Assembly: GCA_015065885.1 (NCBI GenBank) | Contig: SVPJ01000004.1 | Coordinates: 1-64,000, forward strand | Direction of reading: 5' to 3' | Source: Oscillospiraceae bacterium | GTDB lineage: Bacteria; Bacillota; Clostridia; Oscillospirales; Acutalibacteraceae | Length of the DNA stretch: 64,000 bases | Shown: positions 9,134 through 16,175 of the stretch, in pieces | Position numbering within the stretch: the first letter of the stretch is position 1 | How the letters are laid out: each line of letters starts with the position of its first letter | Made by a program: the position numbers and the translations under genes | The notes under the pieces: model-generated | What the model was told of the DNA's origin: nothing | Seen by the model: only the letters and a program-made list of their open reading frames with translations | Database searches by the model: none

Positions 9134-9301
9134 TGCGACACAATCTGAATAATTTCTAAAACAGCACAAGGGCGGTATTTTTACTTCGGTAAAAATGCGC
9201 GCTCTACTCAAGTGCCTTTGGGCTGTTTTGGGGAAAGATTGTGTCGCAGCAATGGAGTCGTGCGTTTTTCGGCGCGTGGCTTCGGCTGCGCGCTTTTTTA
9301 T
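9134..9301 (+). ncRNA. Compact structured RNA of unknown class
   Basis: From the inferred start, a perfect 13-bp closing stem pairs TGCGACACAATCT (9134-9146) with AGATTGTGTCGCA (9236-9248). Inside it AAAACAGC (9158-9165) pairs with GCTGTTTT (9222-9229). CAAGGGC (9167-9173) pairs with GCCTTTG (9214-9220). A TTCG tetraloop hairpin (about 9176-9194) is at the tip. A terminator hairpin follows at 9272-9299. No open frame of note is inside. It could be a stand-alone regulatory RNA of about 165 nt or a riboswitch-like leader for the AbrB gene; a GCGCGC stretch at 9197-9202 could compete with the terminator stem. I do not recognise its class. Confidence 0.6.
9272..9299 (+). terminator. Terminator of the structured RNA
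   Basis: GCGCGTGGC pairs with GCTGCGCGC (two G-T pairs) around a TTCG loop, followed by T6. It lies 24 bp before the AbrB start, so it either ends the RNA or acts as an attenuator. Confidence 0.75.
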
Positions 9302-9322
9302 TTCTCGGAGGAGGGTGTGACG

Positions 9323-9487
9323 ATGGAGTATCGCGTTGTACGAAAAATTGATAAGACCGGGCGCCTGGTCATTCCAAACGATCTTCGGAAACTTTTTGGC
9401 ATGTCTCCCGATACAGCGGTCGTGATTATTCCGACGGAAGATGGGATATTATTGAAATGCGTGAAGGAAGACGAGCGAAACGATTGA
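9323..9487 (+). CDS. AbrB/SpoVT-type swapped-hairpin DNA-binding protein
   Basis: A 54-aa transition-state-type regulator. The AbrB fold is visible in RVVRKIDKTGRLVIPNDLRK followed by FGMSPDTAVVI, matching the DNA-binding N-domain of AbrB; there is no additional C-terminal sensor. ATG 9323 follows GGAGGAGGG. It lies between a structured RNA and the phage-derived operon and is bracketed by two copies of a REP-like palindrome. It is the only regulator gene near that operon, but no direct evidence shows it controls it. Confidence 0.88.
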   Translation: MEYRVVRKIDKTGRLVIPNDLRKLFGMSPDTAVVIIPTEDGILLKCVKEDERND

Positions 9488-9560
9488 CTGTTTCCCCTTT
9501 TTAGGTAAGGATGCCAAGGGTCGGTGCGTCTTTCCAAGGTGTGGTGCGGACAGTCGTGTG

Positions 9561-9607
9561 GCGGGCGAACGCAGTTCGCCCCTACCGCCAAACGGGCGGG
9601 TGCTCGT
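9561..9607. repeat. REP-like palindrome, second copy
   Basis: Matches 8991-9038 with two substitutions, including the GGCGAAC-GCA-GTTCGCC hairpin. The two copies bracket the structured RNA and the AbrB gene in the same orientation. Confidence 0.75.
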
Positions 9608-9651
9608 GGGGATGGGCGATGGAAAAATTTTCAAAAATTTGCGTTTACCTA

Positions 9652-9680
9652 TTGACAAATCGTGAAAATGCGGGTATAAT
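9652..9680 (+). promoter_or_regulatory. Consensus promoter of the phage-derived operon
   Basis: TTGACA (9652-9657), a 17-nt spacer and TATAAT (9675-9680) make a perfect sigma-A promoter. It lies 70 bp before the first gene of the operon. A promoter this strong beside packaging and lysis genes must be silenced in normal growth, which the palindrome at 9691 could do. Confidence 0.9.
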
Positions 9681-9690
9681 GAAAATGTGG

Positions 9691-9708
9691 GGAGAACAAA
9701 TGTTCTCC
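9691..9708 (+). promoter_or_regulatory. LexA-like (SOS) operator
   Basis: An 8-bp inverted repeat, GGAGAACA-AA-TGTTCTCC, contains GAAC-AAAT-GTTC at 9694-9705. Gram-positive LexA boxes have the core GAAC-N4-GTTC, so the core fits exactly; only the outermost bases of the Bacillus consensus (C and G) differ. It starts 11 bp after the -10 box, over the expected transcription start, a position suited to repression. The assignment to LexA is inference from the motif. Confidence 0.65.
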
Positions 9709-9725
9709 TTTCTTTTGCAACGAAA

Positions 9726-9740
9726 TTTGCATAGTGCAAA
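9726..9740 (+). promoter_or_regulatory. TTTGCAYAGYGCAAA motif, copy 1
   Basis: The 15-nt palindrome TTTGCATAGTGCAAA abuts the Shine-Dalgarno site of the first operon gene. The same motif with two changes precedes the terminase small-subunit gene. It could be an operator or a small hairpin that masks the ribosome site. Confidence 0.45.
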
Positions 9741-9750
9741 GGAGGTGGGG

Positions 9751-9960
9751 GTGACGACGGTTGCGGATCTGCGGAAGGCGTTGGCGGGGGCGGACGGACA
9801 AGACGAGGTGGTGATCTACGCCGACGTTACGGGAGAATGGGTGGACACGCCACCGTATTTCGACAAGCGGGTGGTGGTGTGCGGGTACTTTTCTGTAGCA
9901 GGTGTGTGGGTGGAAAGCGGAATAGCGGCGATTGTAACGGGTGTCGAAGCGGCACTTTAA
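9751..9960 (+). CDS. Small phage-type protein, first gene of the operon
   Basis: A 69-aa protein starting VTTVADLRKALAGADGQDEV. The opening pattern (a short helix ending in KAL, then a D-x-x-V strand) resembles small phage proteins that begin TVGELIEAL, but no function is known to me. GTG 9751 follows a perfect AAAGGAGGTG site. It is the first gene after the consensus promoter and LexA-like box, a position where phages often place control or packaging accessory genes. Confidence 0.6.
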   Translation: MTTVADLRKALAGADGQDEVVIYADVTGEWVDTPPYFDKRVVVCGYFSVAGVWVESGIAAIVTGVEAAL

Positions 9961-9973
9961 TTTTTCGCCAATT

Positions 9974-9988
9974 TTTGCACAGCGCAAA
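9974..9988 (+). promoter_or_regulatory. TTTGCAYAGYGCAAA motif, copy 2
   Basis: TTTGCACAGCGCAAA differs from copy 1 at two positions and again lies just before the ribosome site of a gene (terminase small subunit). Confidence 0.45.
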
Positions 9989-10001
9989 TAATAGGAGGTG
10001 T

Positions 10002-10376
10002 GTGAAGACGGAAAAACCATTGGAGAGGCGGTCGCTTGCCGCGGTGAAGGAGGCGATCGCGCGGGCGGAGGAATACGCCGCGACGCACAAAGTGCCGCTG
10101 ACGGTGGAGCGGTTGGCCGCGGAACTTGACGTGGGGGTGACGACGCTCAGGCGGTATTTGGACGATGGGTACAAACCGCAAGGCAGGGCACGAGCGGTGG
10201 TGGAAGCGGTGCGGGCGGCGGCAGGGCAGGCGACCGCCAGCGTGATGGAATACGCGCTGACCCGCGGCAGCAGTGCCAATATGCATATGATGTATCTGCG
10301 ACAATACGCGGGATACGGAGAAGAAACGGGCGGAAAAAGTGAGCCGATCGTATTTGAGGGAGAACAGGAGATCTGA
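10002..10376 (+). CDS. Putative terminase small subunit
   Basis: A 124-aa helical protein. Residues about 30-50 form a helix-turn-helix (TVERLAAELDVGVTTLRRY), and the middle (GQATASVMEYALTRGS) and end (MHMMYLRQYAGYGE) resemble small terminases that recognise phage DNA before packaging. The GTG start at 10002 has AGGAGG only 3 bp before it, so the start is less certain. Its place two genes before the large terminase supports the call. Confidence 0.7.
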   Translation: MKTEKPLERRSLAAVKEAIARAEEYAATHKVPLTVERLAAELDVGVTTLRRYLDDGYKPQGRARAVVEAVRAAAGQATASVMEYALTRGSSANMHMMYLRQYAGYGEETGGKSEPIVFEGEQEI

Positions 10377-10380
10377 AGGA

Positions 10381-10551
10381 ATGGAGCAAATGGTGAAGGA
10401 ATATCGGGAGGCGCTCAAGCGGTTGTATCAACGGCGCGAACAGCTGTGTGTGCAGTTGTTGGACGAAGGGAAACGCTTGCGCTTGCTGGACGAGGAAATC
10501 GAGGAGACGGAGGAGGCACTGATGCAGATGCGTGCCTATCTTTCGCTGTGA
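10381..10551 (+). CDS. Small coiled-coil phage protein
   Basis: A 56-aa, highly charged, fully helical protein with heptad-like leucines and glutamates (for example LLDEEIEETEEALMQM). Its function is unknown. It sits between the two terminase genes and overlaps the large subunit by 4 bp (GTGA), so it is clearly in the packaging operon. Confidence 0.65.
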   Translation: MEQMVKEYREALKRLYQRREQLCVQLLDEGKRLRLLDEEIEETEEALMQMRAYLSL

Positions 10552-11864
10552 GGGTGTATCTGCCCGATGTGGTGGGGAAAGGCTACCGCGAGTTTTGGCG
10601 GTGCCGTAAGCGGTATCGCGTGGTGAAAGGAGGGAAGGCTTCCAAAAAGTCCAGCACGACGGCACTGTGGTACATCTATCATTTGATGAAGTACCCCGAT
10701 GCCAATCTCTTGGTGGTGCGGCAGGTATACAACACCCACGCCGACTCCACGTTTGCCCAGTTGCGGTGGGCGATCCGCCGTTTGGGGGTGGAGGACTTGT
10801 GGGAAGCGGTGCGCTCACCGTTGGAACTGCGGTACAAACCGACGGGACAGCGCATTATGTTCCGCGGATTTGACGACCCCTTAAAACTCGCGTCGGTGAC
10901 GGTGGAGAGGGGGTATCTCTGTTGGGTGTGGATCGAGGAGGCGTTTGAGATCCCGAGCGAGTCGGATTTCGTGAAATTCGACCTGTCCGCTCCGCGCGGG
11001 GCGGTGCCGCCGCCGCTGTTTAAGCAGACGACCATCACCTTTAACCCGTGGAACGAGGGACATTGGCTGAAAAAGCGGTTTTTCGACACCCCCGCCGAGG
11101 ACGTGTTTGCCATTACCACCAACTATCTCATCAACGAGTTCTTGGACGAGTGTGACCGCCGGATGTATGAGGAGATGAAGGTGCGGGATCCGCGGCGGTA
11201 TGCGGTGGCGGGGCTTGGCGAGTGGGGTGTGGCGGAGGGGTTGGTGTTCGAGAACTGGCGAGTAGAGGCGTTTGACGTTGAGGGGTTGATACGCGGAGAG
11301 GAGGCGTGGAAATGGCGGTGCGTCTTCGGGTTGGATTACGGGTATTCCAACGACCCGACGGCGTTTATCGCGGCGGCAGTGAATAAAGCGGATCGGCAAT
11401 TGTTTGTTTTTGACGAGTTTTATCAAAAGGGGATGCTCAATTCGGATATCGCACGGGAGATCGTGCGGCACGGATTTCAAAAAGAGCGTATTCGCGCGGA
11501 CTCTGCCGAGCCGAAGTCCAACGCGGAACTGCGGCAATACGGCATTACCCGCGTGATACCCGCCGAAAAAGGGGCGGACAGTGTGTTGAACGGCATTGCA
11601 CAGATACGGGAATACGCCGTGACGGTGCATCCGCGGTGTATACATACGGCGGCGGAACTTTCCGCTTATCGCTGGGAAGTGGATCGCGTGACGGGACGGG
11701 GGAAAAATCACCCGTGCGACAGCGACAACCATTTGATGGACGCCCTGCGTTACGCGATGGCGGACGTGCGGCATTTTCACCCGAAGGAAACGAAGGAAGA
11801 ACGGCGGCGACCGTCGGTGTGCGGCGGCGTGACCGCCCGTGATTTTAAAGGAGGTTGGACATGA
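10548..11864 (+). CDS. Terminase large subunit (packaging ATPase/nuclease)
   Basis: DNA-packaging motor of 438 aa. The N-terminal ATPase shows a PBSX-type Walker A variant (GGKASKKSST, about 27-36) and Walker B (VWIEEAFE, about 126-133). The C-terminal RNase-H-like nuclease shows the acidic residues of FGLDYGYSNDPTA, RADSAEPKS and DNHLMDALRYA. GTG 10548 overlaps the upstream stop by 4 bp; the frame is open further upstream without a good start. Both enzyme halves look intact, so the cassette may still package DNA. Confidence 0.93.
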   Translation: MRVYLPDVVGKGYREFWRCRKRYRVVKGGKASKKSSTTALWYIYHLMKYPDANLLVVRQVYNTHADSTFAQLRWAIRRLGVEDLWEAVRSPLELRYKPTGQRIMFRGFDDPLKLASVTVERGYLCWVWIEEAFEIPSESDFVKFDLSAPRGAVPPPLFKQTTITFNPWNEGHWLKKRFFDTPAEDVFAITTNYLINEFLDECDRRMYEEMKVRDPRRYAVAGLGEWGVAEGLVFENWRVEAFDVEGLIRGEEAWKWRCVFGLDYGYSNDPTAFIAAAVNKADRQLFVFDEFYQKGMLNSDIAREIVRHGFQKERIRADSAEPKSNAELRQYGITRVIPAEKGADSVLNGIAQIREYAVTVHPRCIHTAAELSAYRWEVDRVTGRGKNHPCDSDNHLMDALRYAMADVRHFHPKETKEERRRPSVCGGVTARDFKGGWT

Positions 11865-12082
11865 CTTTATTGGTGATCGGTTTGGTGCTTTTGGCGGCGG
11901 TGGCGGCCGTGTGGCGGTGGCGGGAGAAGACGCCGCCCGCCCCCCCGCCGGACGAAGCGGCGGTGATGGCGCATTGCCGCAAGCAGGCACAAATGCAGAA
12001 TTTTTGGGCGTATGACGGTACGGAGCAGCGGGATGCGGAAGAGTTGGCTGAGGCTTTGTACCGTAAAAGAGAGGGGAGATGA
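11861..12082 (+). CDS. Small membrane-anchored protein
   Basis: A 73-aa protein with one N-terminal membrane segment (TLLVIGLVLLAAVAAVW), a proline-rich linker and a soluble tail. AAAGGAGG lies 6 bp before ATG 11861. It overlaps the portal gene start by 4 bp. The function is unknown. Such a protein between terminase and portal is unusual and could tie assembly to the membrane. Confidence 0.6.
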   Translation: MTLLVIGLVLLAAVAAVWRWREKTPPAPPPDEAAVMAHCRKQAQMQNFWAYDGTEQRDAEELAEALYRKREGR

Positions 12083-12486
12083 AGATGACGGAAACGGTAT
12101 GGTATGCACCGCGAACGGTGCAGGAGGAATACAAGCGGGGCGCGGATTTTAAAAACCATTTCGGTGCCCGCGGTATGTACGAGCAAAACCGCATCAACGA
12201 GCGGTTTTATGCGGGCGATCAGTGGCACGGTGCAAGTGTTGGAAACGACCGCCCGTTGGTAAGGTACAACGTGATCAAGCGTATCGGGGAATATAAGCAG
12301 GCGGTGATCGGATCGGCACCCGTGGCGGTGAATTTTTCTGCCGACGGTGTGCCGAATACGGTGGATATCGCCGAGCGGGTGCGGCGCATTCGCGAGCAGG
12401 TGGCCGCCAATCCCGTGGGCGGGCTTTCGGAGATCCCGCACATCGGCGGTGAGGTGATCCCACCACCGAAGAGGTCAACTTGGTGA
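12079..12486 (+). CDS. Portal protein, N-terminal fragment (frameshifted)
   Basis: The first 135 codons of a podovirus (P22-like) portal: NRINERFYAGDQWHG, then RPLVRYNVIKRIGEYKQAVIGSAPVAVNF. The frame runs on for ten out-of-phase residues and stops at 12486. The second part follows in the -1 frame. Adding one C to the CCC at 12459-12461 would join the two parts as ...GGEVIPTTEEVNLVMSAM, which reads naturally. ATG 12085 is an alternative start with better spacing to GAGGGGA. Confidence 0.8.
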   Translation: MKMTETVWYAPRTVQEEYKRGADFKNHFGARGMYEQNRINERFYAGDQWHGASVGNDRPLVRYNVIKRIGEYKQAVIGSAPVAVNFSADGVPNTVDIAERVRRIREQVAANPVGGLSEIPHIGGEVIPPPKRSTW

Positions 12487-13808
12487 TGTCTGCGATGTCG
12501 GATTATTTTCGCGTGCAATCCGAGCGATTGCAGTTTGACGACAAGAAGGAGCGGGTGCTTCGTAATGCCTACAACGCGGGAACGGGGGTGTTGTATACCT
12601 ATTGGGACCCGCAGGCGAAAACAGGGCTGTATGCGGATGAAATGCGCCGTACGCCCATCACGGGGGATATTGCCTGCGAAGTGCTGGACGTTGAAAACGT
12701 GTATTTCGGTGACCCGACCAACGACGACGTACAGGCGCAGCCGTTCATTATCGTCGCCAATCGGCAGACGGTGGACAGTGTGCGGCGCGAGGCGAAAGCA
12801 AACGGCGTGGCGGACGAAGAGATCGCCCGCATTACGGCGGACGACAGCACGGAATATATGGCGGGTGAACTTGGCGCGAACGGCGACAAAAACGGCGTGG
12901 CGAAGGTGACGGTACTTACCAAATTCTATAAGGAGTGGAACACCACCGGTACGGCGTACACGGTGAAGGCGGTCAAGGTGACCGACAAGGTGACAGTGCG
13001 CCCGCCGTGGGATACGGGGCTTCACCGTTATCCGTTTGCGGTGTATTTGTGGGAACGCCGCCGCAACTGTGCGTACGGGGACAGTGAGGTGACCTACCTT
13101 ATTCCCAACCAGATCGCCATCAACCGTATGATCACCGCTTCGGTGTGGGCGGTGATGGTAATGGGCATGCCCATTATGGTGGTGGACGGCGACGCCGTGA
13201 CGGGACCTGTGACCAACGAGCCCGGACAGATCATCACGGTGAACGGCGTGGAAGGGGACGTGCGGCAGGTGGCGGGATTCTTAAATCCGCCGCAGTTTTC
13301 GCCCGCGTTTTCGGACAACGTGGAACAGATGATCGCACAGACGCTGACCCAAAGCGGTGCAAACAACGCGGCACTCGGCGATATACGCCCCGACAACGCG
13401 TCCGCTATTATTGCGGTGCGTGAGGCGGCGACCATGCCGCTGACCATGCAGAAGAACCGCTTTTACACCTTCGTGGAGGATGTGGCGCGTATCTGGGCGG
13501 ATTACTGGATCGCGCATTACGGGCGGCGCGCGCTGAAGGTGGTGGAGGAAAACGGTACGTGGTATATGCCGTTTGACGGTGAGCGTTACCGCGACTTGCT
13601 GATCACCACCCGCATTGACGTGGGTACCTCCAATTTGTGGAGTGAAGCGCAGAGCATTGCGACGTTGGATAATCTGTTTGACCGCAAGGTGCTGGACGTT
13701 TCGCAATATTTGTCCCGCTTGCCGCGCGGCACGGTGCCGAATTTAGAGGGGTTGATGCGGGAGTTGAAAGAACGACCGGTAACAGAGGAGGTCTTGTTGA
13801 ATGAATGA
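12480..13808 (+). CDS. Portal protein, C-terminal fragment (frameshifted)
   Basis: The remainder of the portal, about 442 aa. The frame opens at 12453 (GDPTTEEVN) and has only a TTG at 12480 as a possible start without a ribosome site, so it is unlikely to be translated independently. It contains the typical portal middle (AYNAGTGVLYTYWDP, NVYFGDPTNDD) and the wing/stem part (SDNVEQMIAQTLTQSGANNAALGD). The portal is the dodecameric ring through which DNA enters the head. If the one-base deletion is real, head assembly would be blocked. Confidence 0.8.
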   Translation: MVMSAMSDYFRVQSERLQFDDKKERVLRNAYNAGTGVLYTYWDPQAKTGLYADEMRRTPITGDIACEVLDVENVYFGDPTNDDVQAQPFIIVANRQTVDSVRREAKANGVADEEIARITADDSTEYMAGELGANGDKNGVAKVTVLTKFYKEWNTTGTAYTVKAVKVTDKVTVRPPWDTGLHRYPFAVYLWERRRNCAYGDSEVTYLIPNQIAINRMITASVWAVMVMGMPIMVVDGDAVTGPVTNEPGQIITVNGVEGDVRQVAGFLNPPQFSPAFSDNVEQMIAQTLTQSGANNAALGDIRPDNASAIIAVREAATMPLTMQKNRFYTFVEDVARIWADYWIAHYGRRALKVVEENGTWYMPFDGERYRDLLITTRIDVGTSNLWSEAQSIATLDNLFDRKVLDVSQYLSRLPRGTVPNLEGLMRELKERPVTEEVLLNE

Positions 13809-14619
13809 CGTGATGGACATGACCGTTTGTGATACCGCACCACAGGTAGAACAGACGGAGTCGATAACGGCGGGCGGCGCACCCGTCGGTGATGAAGCAA
13901 CGCCGAATACGGGTGGTGCGGACACCACACCCCCGCCCGAAACGGCGGACGTGCAATCGGAAGCGGGCGGCGATATCGTATATCGCTTTAACCACGAAAC
14001 GCGGACGGTCTCGTCTGCGGATGCGCCGGAATTTATTCAAAAATTGCTCAAATCGCAGTACGACTATGAACACAAGGTGGTGCCGCAACTGGATCGTCTG
14101 CGTGCCTTGACAGGTGCCGCAGACGAAGACCTGGGCACGGTGGTGGAAAAGCTTCAACAGGTGTGCGAGGAGGCGGAATACCGCGACTTTTTGGAAAAAA
14201 GCGGCGGGAACGAGGAGATCGCACGGGGACTTCAGGAGGCGGCGCGCCGTCTGCGCAATGAACGTGCCACTACCACTGCCGCGTGGGAGACGGAGCAGGC
14301 GGACGCTGCCCGCGAAACGCTGACACAGCGTATGGGGGAGGAGTTCGCGCGGTTGCAGGCGGAGTTTCCCGAGATCGGGGAGTTTTCCGACCTGCCCGAA
14401 AGCGTCGTGCGCGAGGCGAGCGAGCAGGGTATCTCGCTGTTTGACGGCTATTTGCGGTATCTTTACCGCAACAGCCGCAATGCGGCGGCAACACGAAGCG
14501 CAGAAGAAAAGGCGGCTGCGGCTTCGGTGGGATCCTTGCGCGGTGAAGCGGAGGCGGTCGAGCGAAACGACGACCAATCCGCAGCATTTTCATCCGCCTT
14601 TCGAAAACGATTTTTATAA
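13801..14619 (+). CDS. Putative capsid scaffolding protein
   Basis: A 272-aa acidic, largely helical protein between portal and major capsid, the usual site of the scaffold. Residues about 75-230 are charged coiled coil (DEDLGTVVEKLQQVCEEAEY; ARRLRNERATTTAAWETEQA), with a disordered acidic N-terminus. The C-terminal AAAFSSAFRKRFL-like end is basic, as in scaffolds that bind coat protein. No protease motif is visible. It overlaps the portal end by 8 bp and has a GAGGAGG site. Confidence 0.72.
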   Translation: MNDVMDMTVCDTAPQVEQTESITAGGAPVGDEATPNTGGADTTPPPETADVQSEAGGDIVYRFNHETRTVSSADAPEFIQKLLKSQYDYEHKVVPQLDRLRALTGAADEDLGTVVEKLQQVCEEAEYRDFLEKSGGNEEIARGLQEAARRLRNERATTTAAWETEQADAARETLTQRMGEEFARLQAEFPEIGEFSDLPESVVREASEQGISLFDGYLRYLYRNSRNAAATRSAEEKAAAASVGSLRGEAEAVERNDDQSAAFSSAFRKRFL

Positions 14620-14637
14620 TTTTAAGGAGGAAAAAAC

Positions 14638-15594
14638 ATGGCTTACACAGCAACAAACAGCAATTCAAACATCAACACGGTGACCTTGGCAGAAACGATG
14701 ACGGCGGATCTCGAACGTGCGCTGTCGCAGAAGTCGGTCACGGGCATTCTTTCGGACAACGGCTTGCAGCCGAAGTTTATGGGTAACGGTATCGTGATCG
14801 TACCCGAATTGGATATGTCGGCAATGGGCGACTACGACCGCGACACCGGTTTTGTGCAGGGTGCGGTCACAATTTCCCGCACGCCGTATCAGTTGTCGCA
14901 GGACCGCGGCCGTTCCTTCCAGTTGGATGCGCAGGACGCGGACGAGAGCGGCATCGGCAACCTCGCAGGTGAGGTGATGGCGGAATTCGTGCGTGCGCAG
15001 GTGATTCCCGAGATGGACGCGTACGTCATCTCGAAGATCGTGGGTGCGGCGGCCGCCGAAGACGGTCAGGTGGAGGTGCTGGACGGCGCTCTGCCTGCAG
15101 ATACGGTGTTTTCCAAGATGGCAGCGGCGATGATCGCGGCACAGGATGCCAGTGACTACGAAGAAGAACTGGTCTGTTTCGTGGACAGCACCATCTACGC
15201 GGCACTGCAGAGTACGAACGAGATCTCCCGCCAGTTGTCGGTTATCGATTTTACCCGCGGTGAGGTGACCACCAAGGTGCAGGCGTACAACGGTATGCCC
15301 ATCATTCCCGTGTCGTCTCCGCGTATGAAGACGGCGTACGAGTTTTATGACGGTACGTCGGAAGGCCAGAAAAACGGCGGTTTCGTTCCTGCCGCAGGTG
15401 CGAAGAACATCGGCTTTTTGATCCTGCCGAAGAAGGCGGCGTCGCTTGTGAAGAAGACCGAAAAGGTCCGTATCTTCGACCCCTCGAAGAACATCGACGT
15501 GGATGCGTGGAAGATGGATTACCGTCTGTACTACGACGTGTTCGTGCGTAATCCTTACAAGAACACCATCCGCGCACTGACCTATACCGCGTGA
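14638..15594 (+). CDS. Major capsid protein (HK97 fold, P22-coat-like)
   Basis: A 318-aa coat protein. The N-terminal arm is rich in Asn/Ser/Thr, followed by a domain with RGRSFQLDAQDADESG, a long spine helix (GEVMAEFVRAQVIPEMDAYV) and CFVDSTIYAALQ, which is a common layout in HK97-fold coats of small podoviruses and siphoviruses. A strong AAGGAGG site fits a highly made protein. No cleavage site or prohead protease gene is seen, consistent with a separate scaffold. Confidence 0.85.
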   Translation: MAYTATNSNSNINTVTLAETMTADLERALSQKSVTGILSDNGLQPKFMGNGIVIVPELDMSAMGDYDRDTGFVQGAVTISRTPYQLSQDRGRSFQLDAQDADESGIGNLAGEVMAEFVRAQVIPEMDAYVISKIVGAAAAEDGQVEVLDGALPADTVFSKMAAAMIAAQDASDYEEELVCFVDSTIYAALQSTNEISRQLSVIDFTRGEVTTKVQAYNGMPIIPVSSPRMKTAYEFYDGTSEGQKNGGFVPAAGAKNIGFLILPKKAASLVKKTEKVRIFDPSKNIDVDAWKMDYRLYYDVFVRNPYKNTIRALTYTA

Positions 15595-15625
15595 TATGCG
15601 GTTCGTAAACCGAGAGGGGAATTGC

Positions 15626-15721
15626 GTGCGACAGGCGTCAACCCCCGCAAAAGCCGAGCGTTTGCGTAAACAGGGATTTATTCCGCAGGAGAAACCGAAA
15701 GAGAAAAATAAGAAGAAATAA
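15626..15721 (+). CDS. Very small lysine-rich phage protein
   Basis: A 31-aa basic peptide (VRQASTPAKAERLRKQGF..., ending KNKKK). GTG 15626 has GAGGGGA 5 bp before it; an in-frame ATG at 15596 would give 41 aa but lacks a ribosome site. It lies between the capsid gene and a terminator. It could be a small head protein or not a gene at all. Confidence 0.35.
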   Translation: MRQASTPAKAERLRKQGFIPQEKPKEKNKKK

Positions 15722-15727
15722 AGCCGG

Positions 15728-15761
15728 AAAGCGGGCGGGCGGGAACGCCTGCCCGCTTTTT
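15728..15761 (+). terminator. Terminator after the capsid gene
   Basis: AAAGCGGGC pairs with GCCCGCTTT, extended by GGGCG/CGCCT, followed by T5. It is likely a partial stop that lowers expression of tail genes relative to capsid. Confidence 0.7.
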
Positions 15762-15780
15762 GAATGGAGGAGATGAGAAA

Positions 15781-16161
15781 ATGAAAACAGCACGAGAGGT
15801 GCTTGACCGTGCGTTGCAGCTTTGCGGATTCGTGAACAGCGAAGGTGCGCCCGACCGCTTACGGGATGCGGACATCTATAAGCGGGGGTTGGCACTGGTC
15901 AACCAGATATACACGGATATGTTTTTTGCCGAAACGCCCGACGGGGTGTTCCGATCGCTTGGCAGCATGGAGGAAGAGATCCCACTGTCGGCACGGTGTG
16001 TCAACGACATCATGCCCTACGGTGTGGCGATGTTGTTGGCGGGGGCAGAGGGAGATGCCACGGCGCAGAGCCTTTTTTCGTATGCATATAACCAAAAACG
16101 GGCGGGCGGCGTGAAGAGTACGCGCCGCATCGCGGACAGAATGCCGCGGGGCGAATGGTAG
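15781..16161 (+). CDS. Putative head-tail adaptor protein
   Basis: A 126-aa helical protein directly after the capsid, the usual position of the ring adaptor below the portal. Its start (TAREVLDRALQLCGF) and repeated helices (RGLALVNQIYTDMFF; MPYGVAMLLAGAEGDATAQSLFSYAYNQKR) resemble gp4/gp6-type adaptors of podoviruses. GGAGG precedes ATG 15781. The call rests mainly on position and fold impression. Confidence 0.6.
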   Translation: MKTAREVLDRALQLCGFVNSEGAPDRLRDADIYKRGLALVNQIYTDMFFAETPDGVFRSLGSMEEEIPLSARCVNDIMPYGVAMLLAGAEGDATAQSLFSYAYNQKRAGGVKSTRRIADRMPRGEW

Positions 16162-16175
16162 AGGAGGATGAGACG

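Noticed and set aside
8877..9152. A coding frame across the terminator and palindromes after 8946
   Set aside because: It runs out of phase through the C_GCAxxG_C_C gene, a terminator and REP-like repeats, with no family pattern.
9134..9301. Naming the structured RNA as 6S RNA or SRP RNA
   Set aside because: The central bubble and length do not fit 6S, and the SRP apical GGUCAGG/GGAAGCAGCC motif is absent.
12453..12486. Programmed -1 frameshifting in the portal gene
   Set aside because: No X-XXY-YYZ slippery site and no clear downstream pseudoknot. Portals are not normally made that way. A lost C in a C run is simpler.
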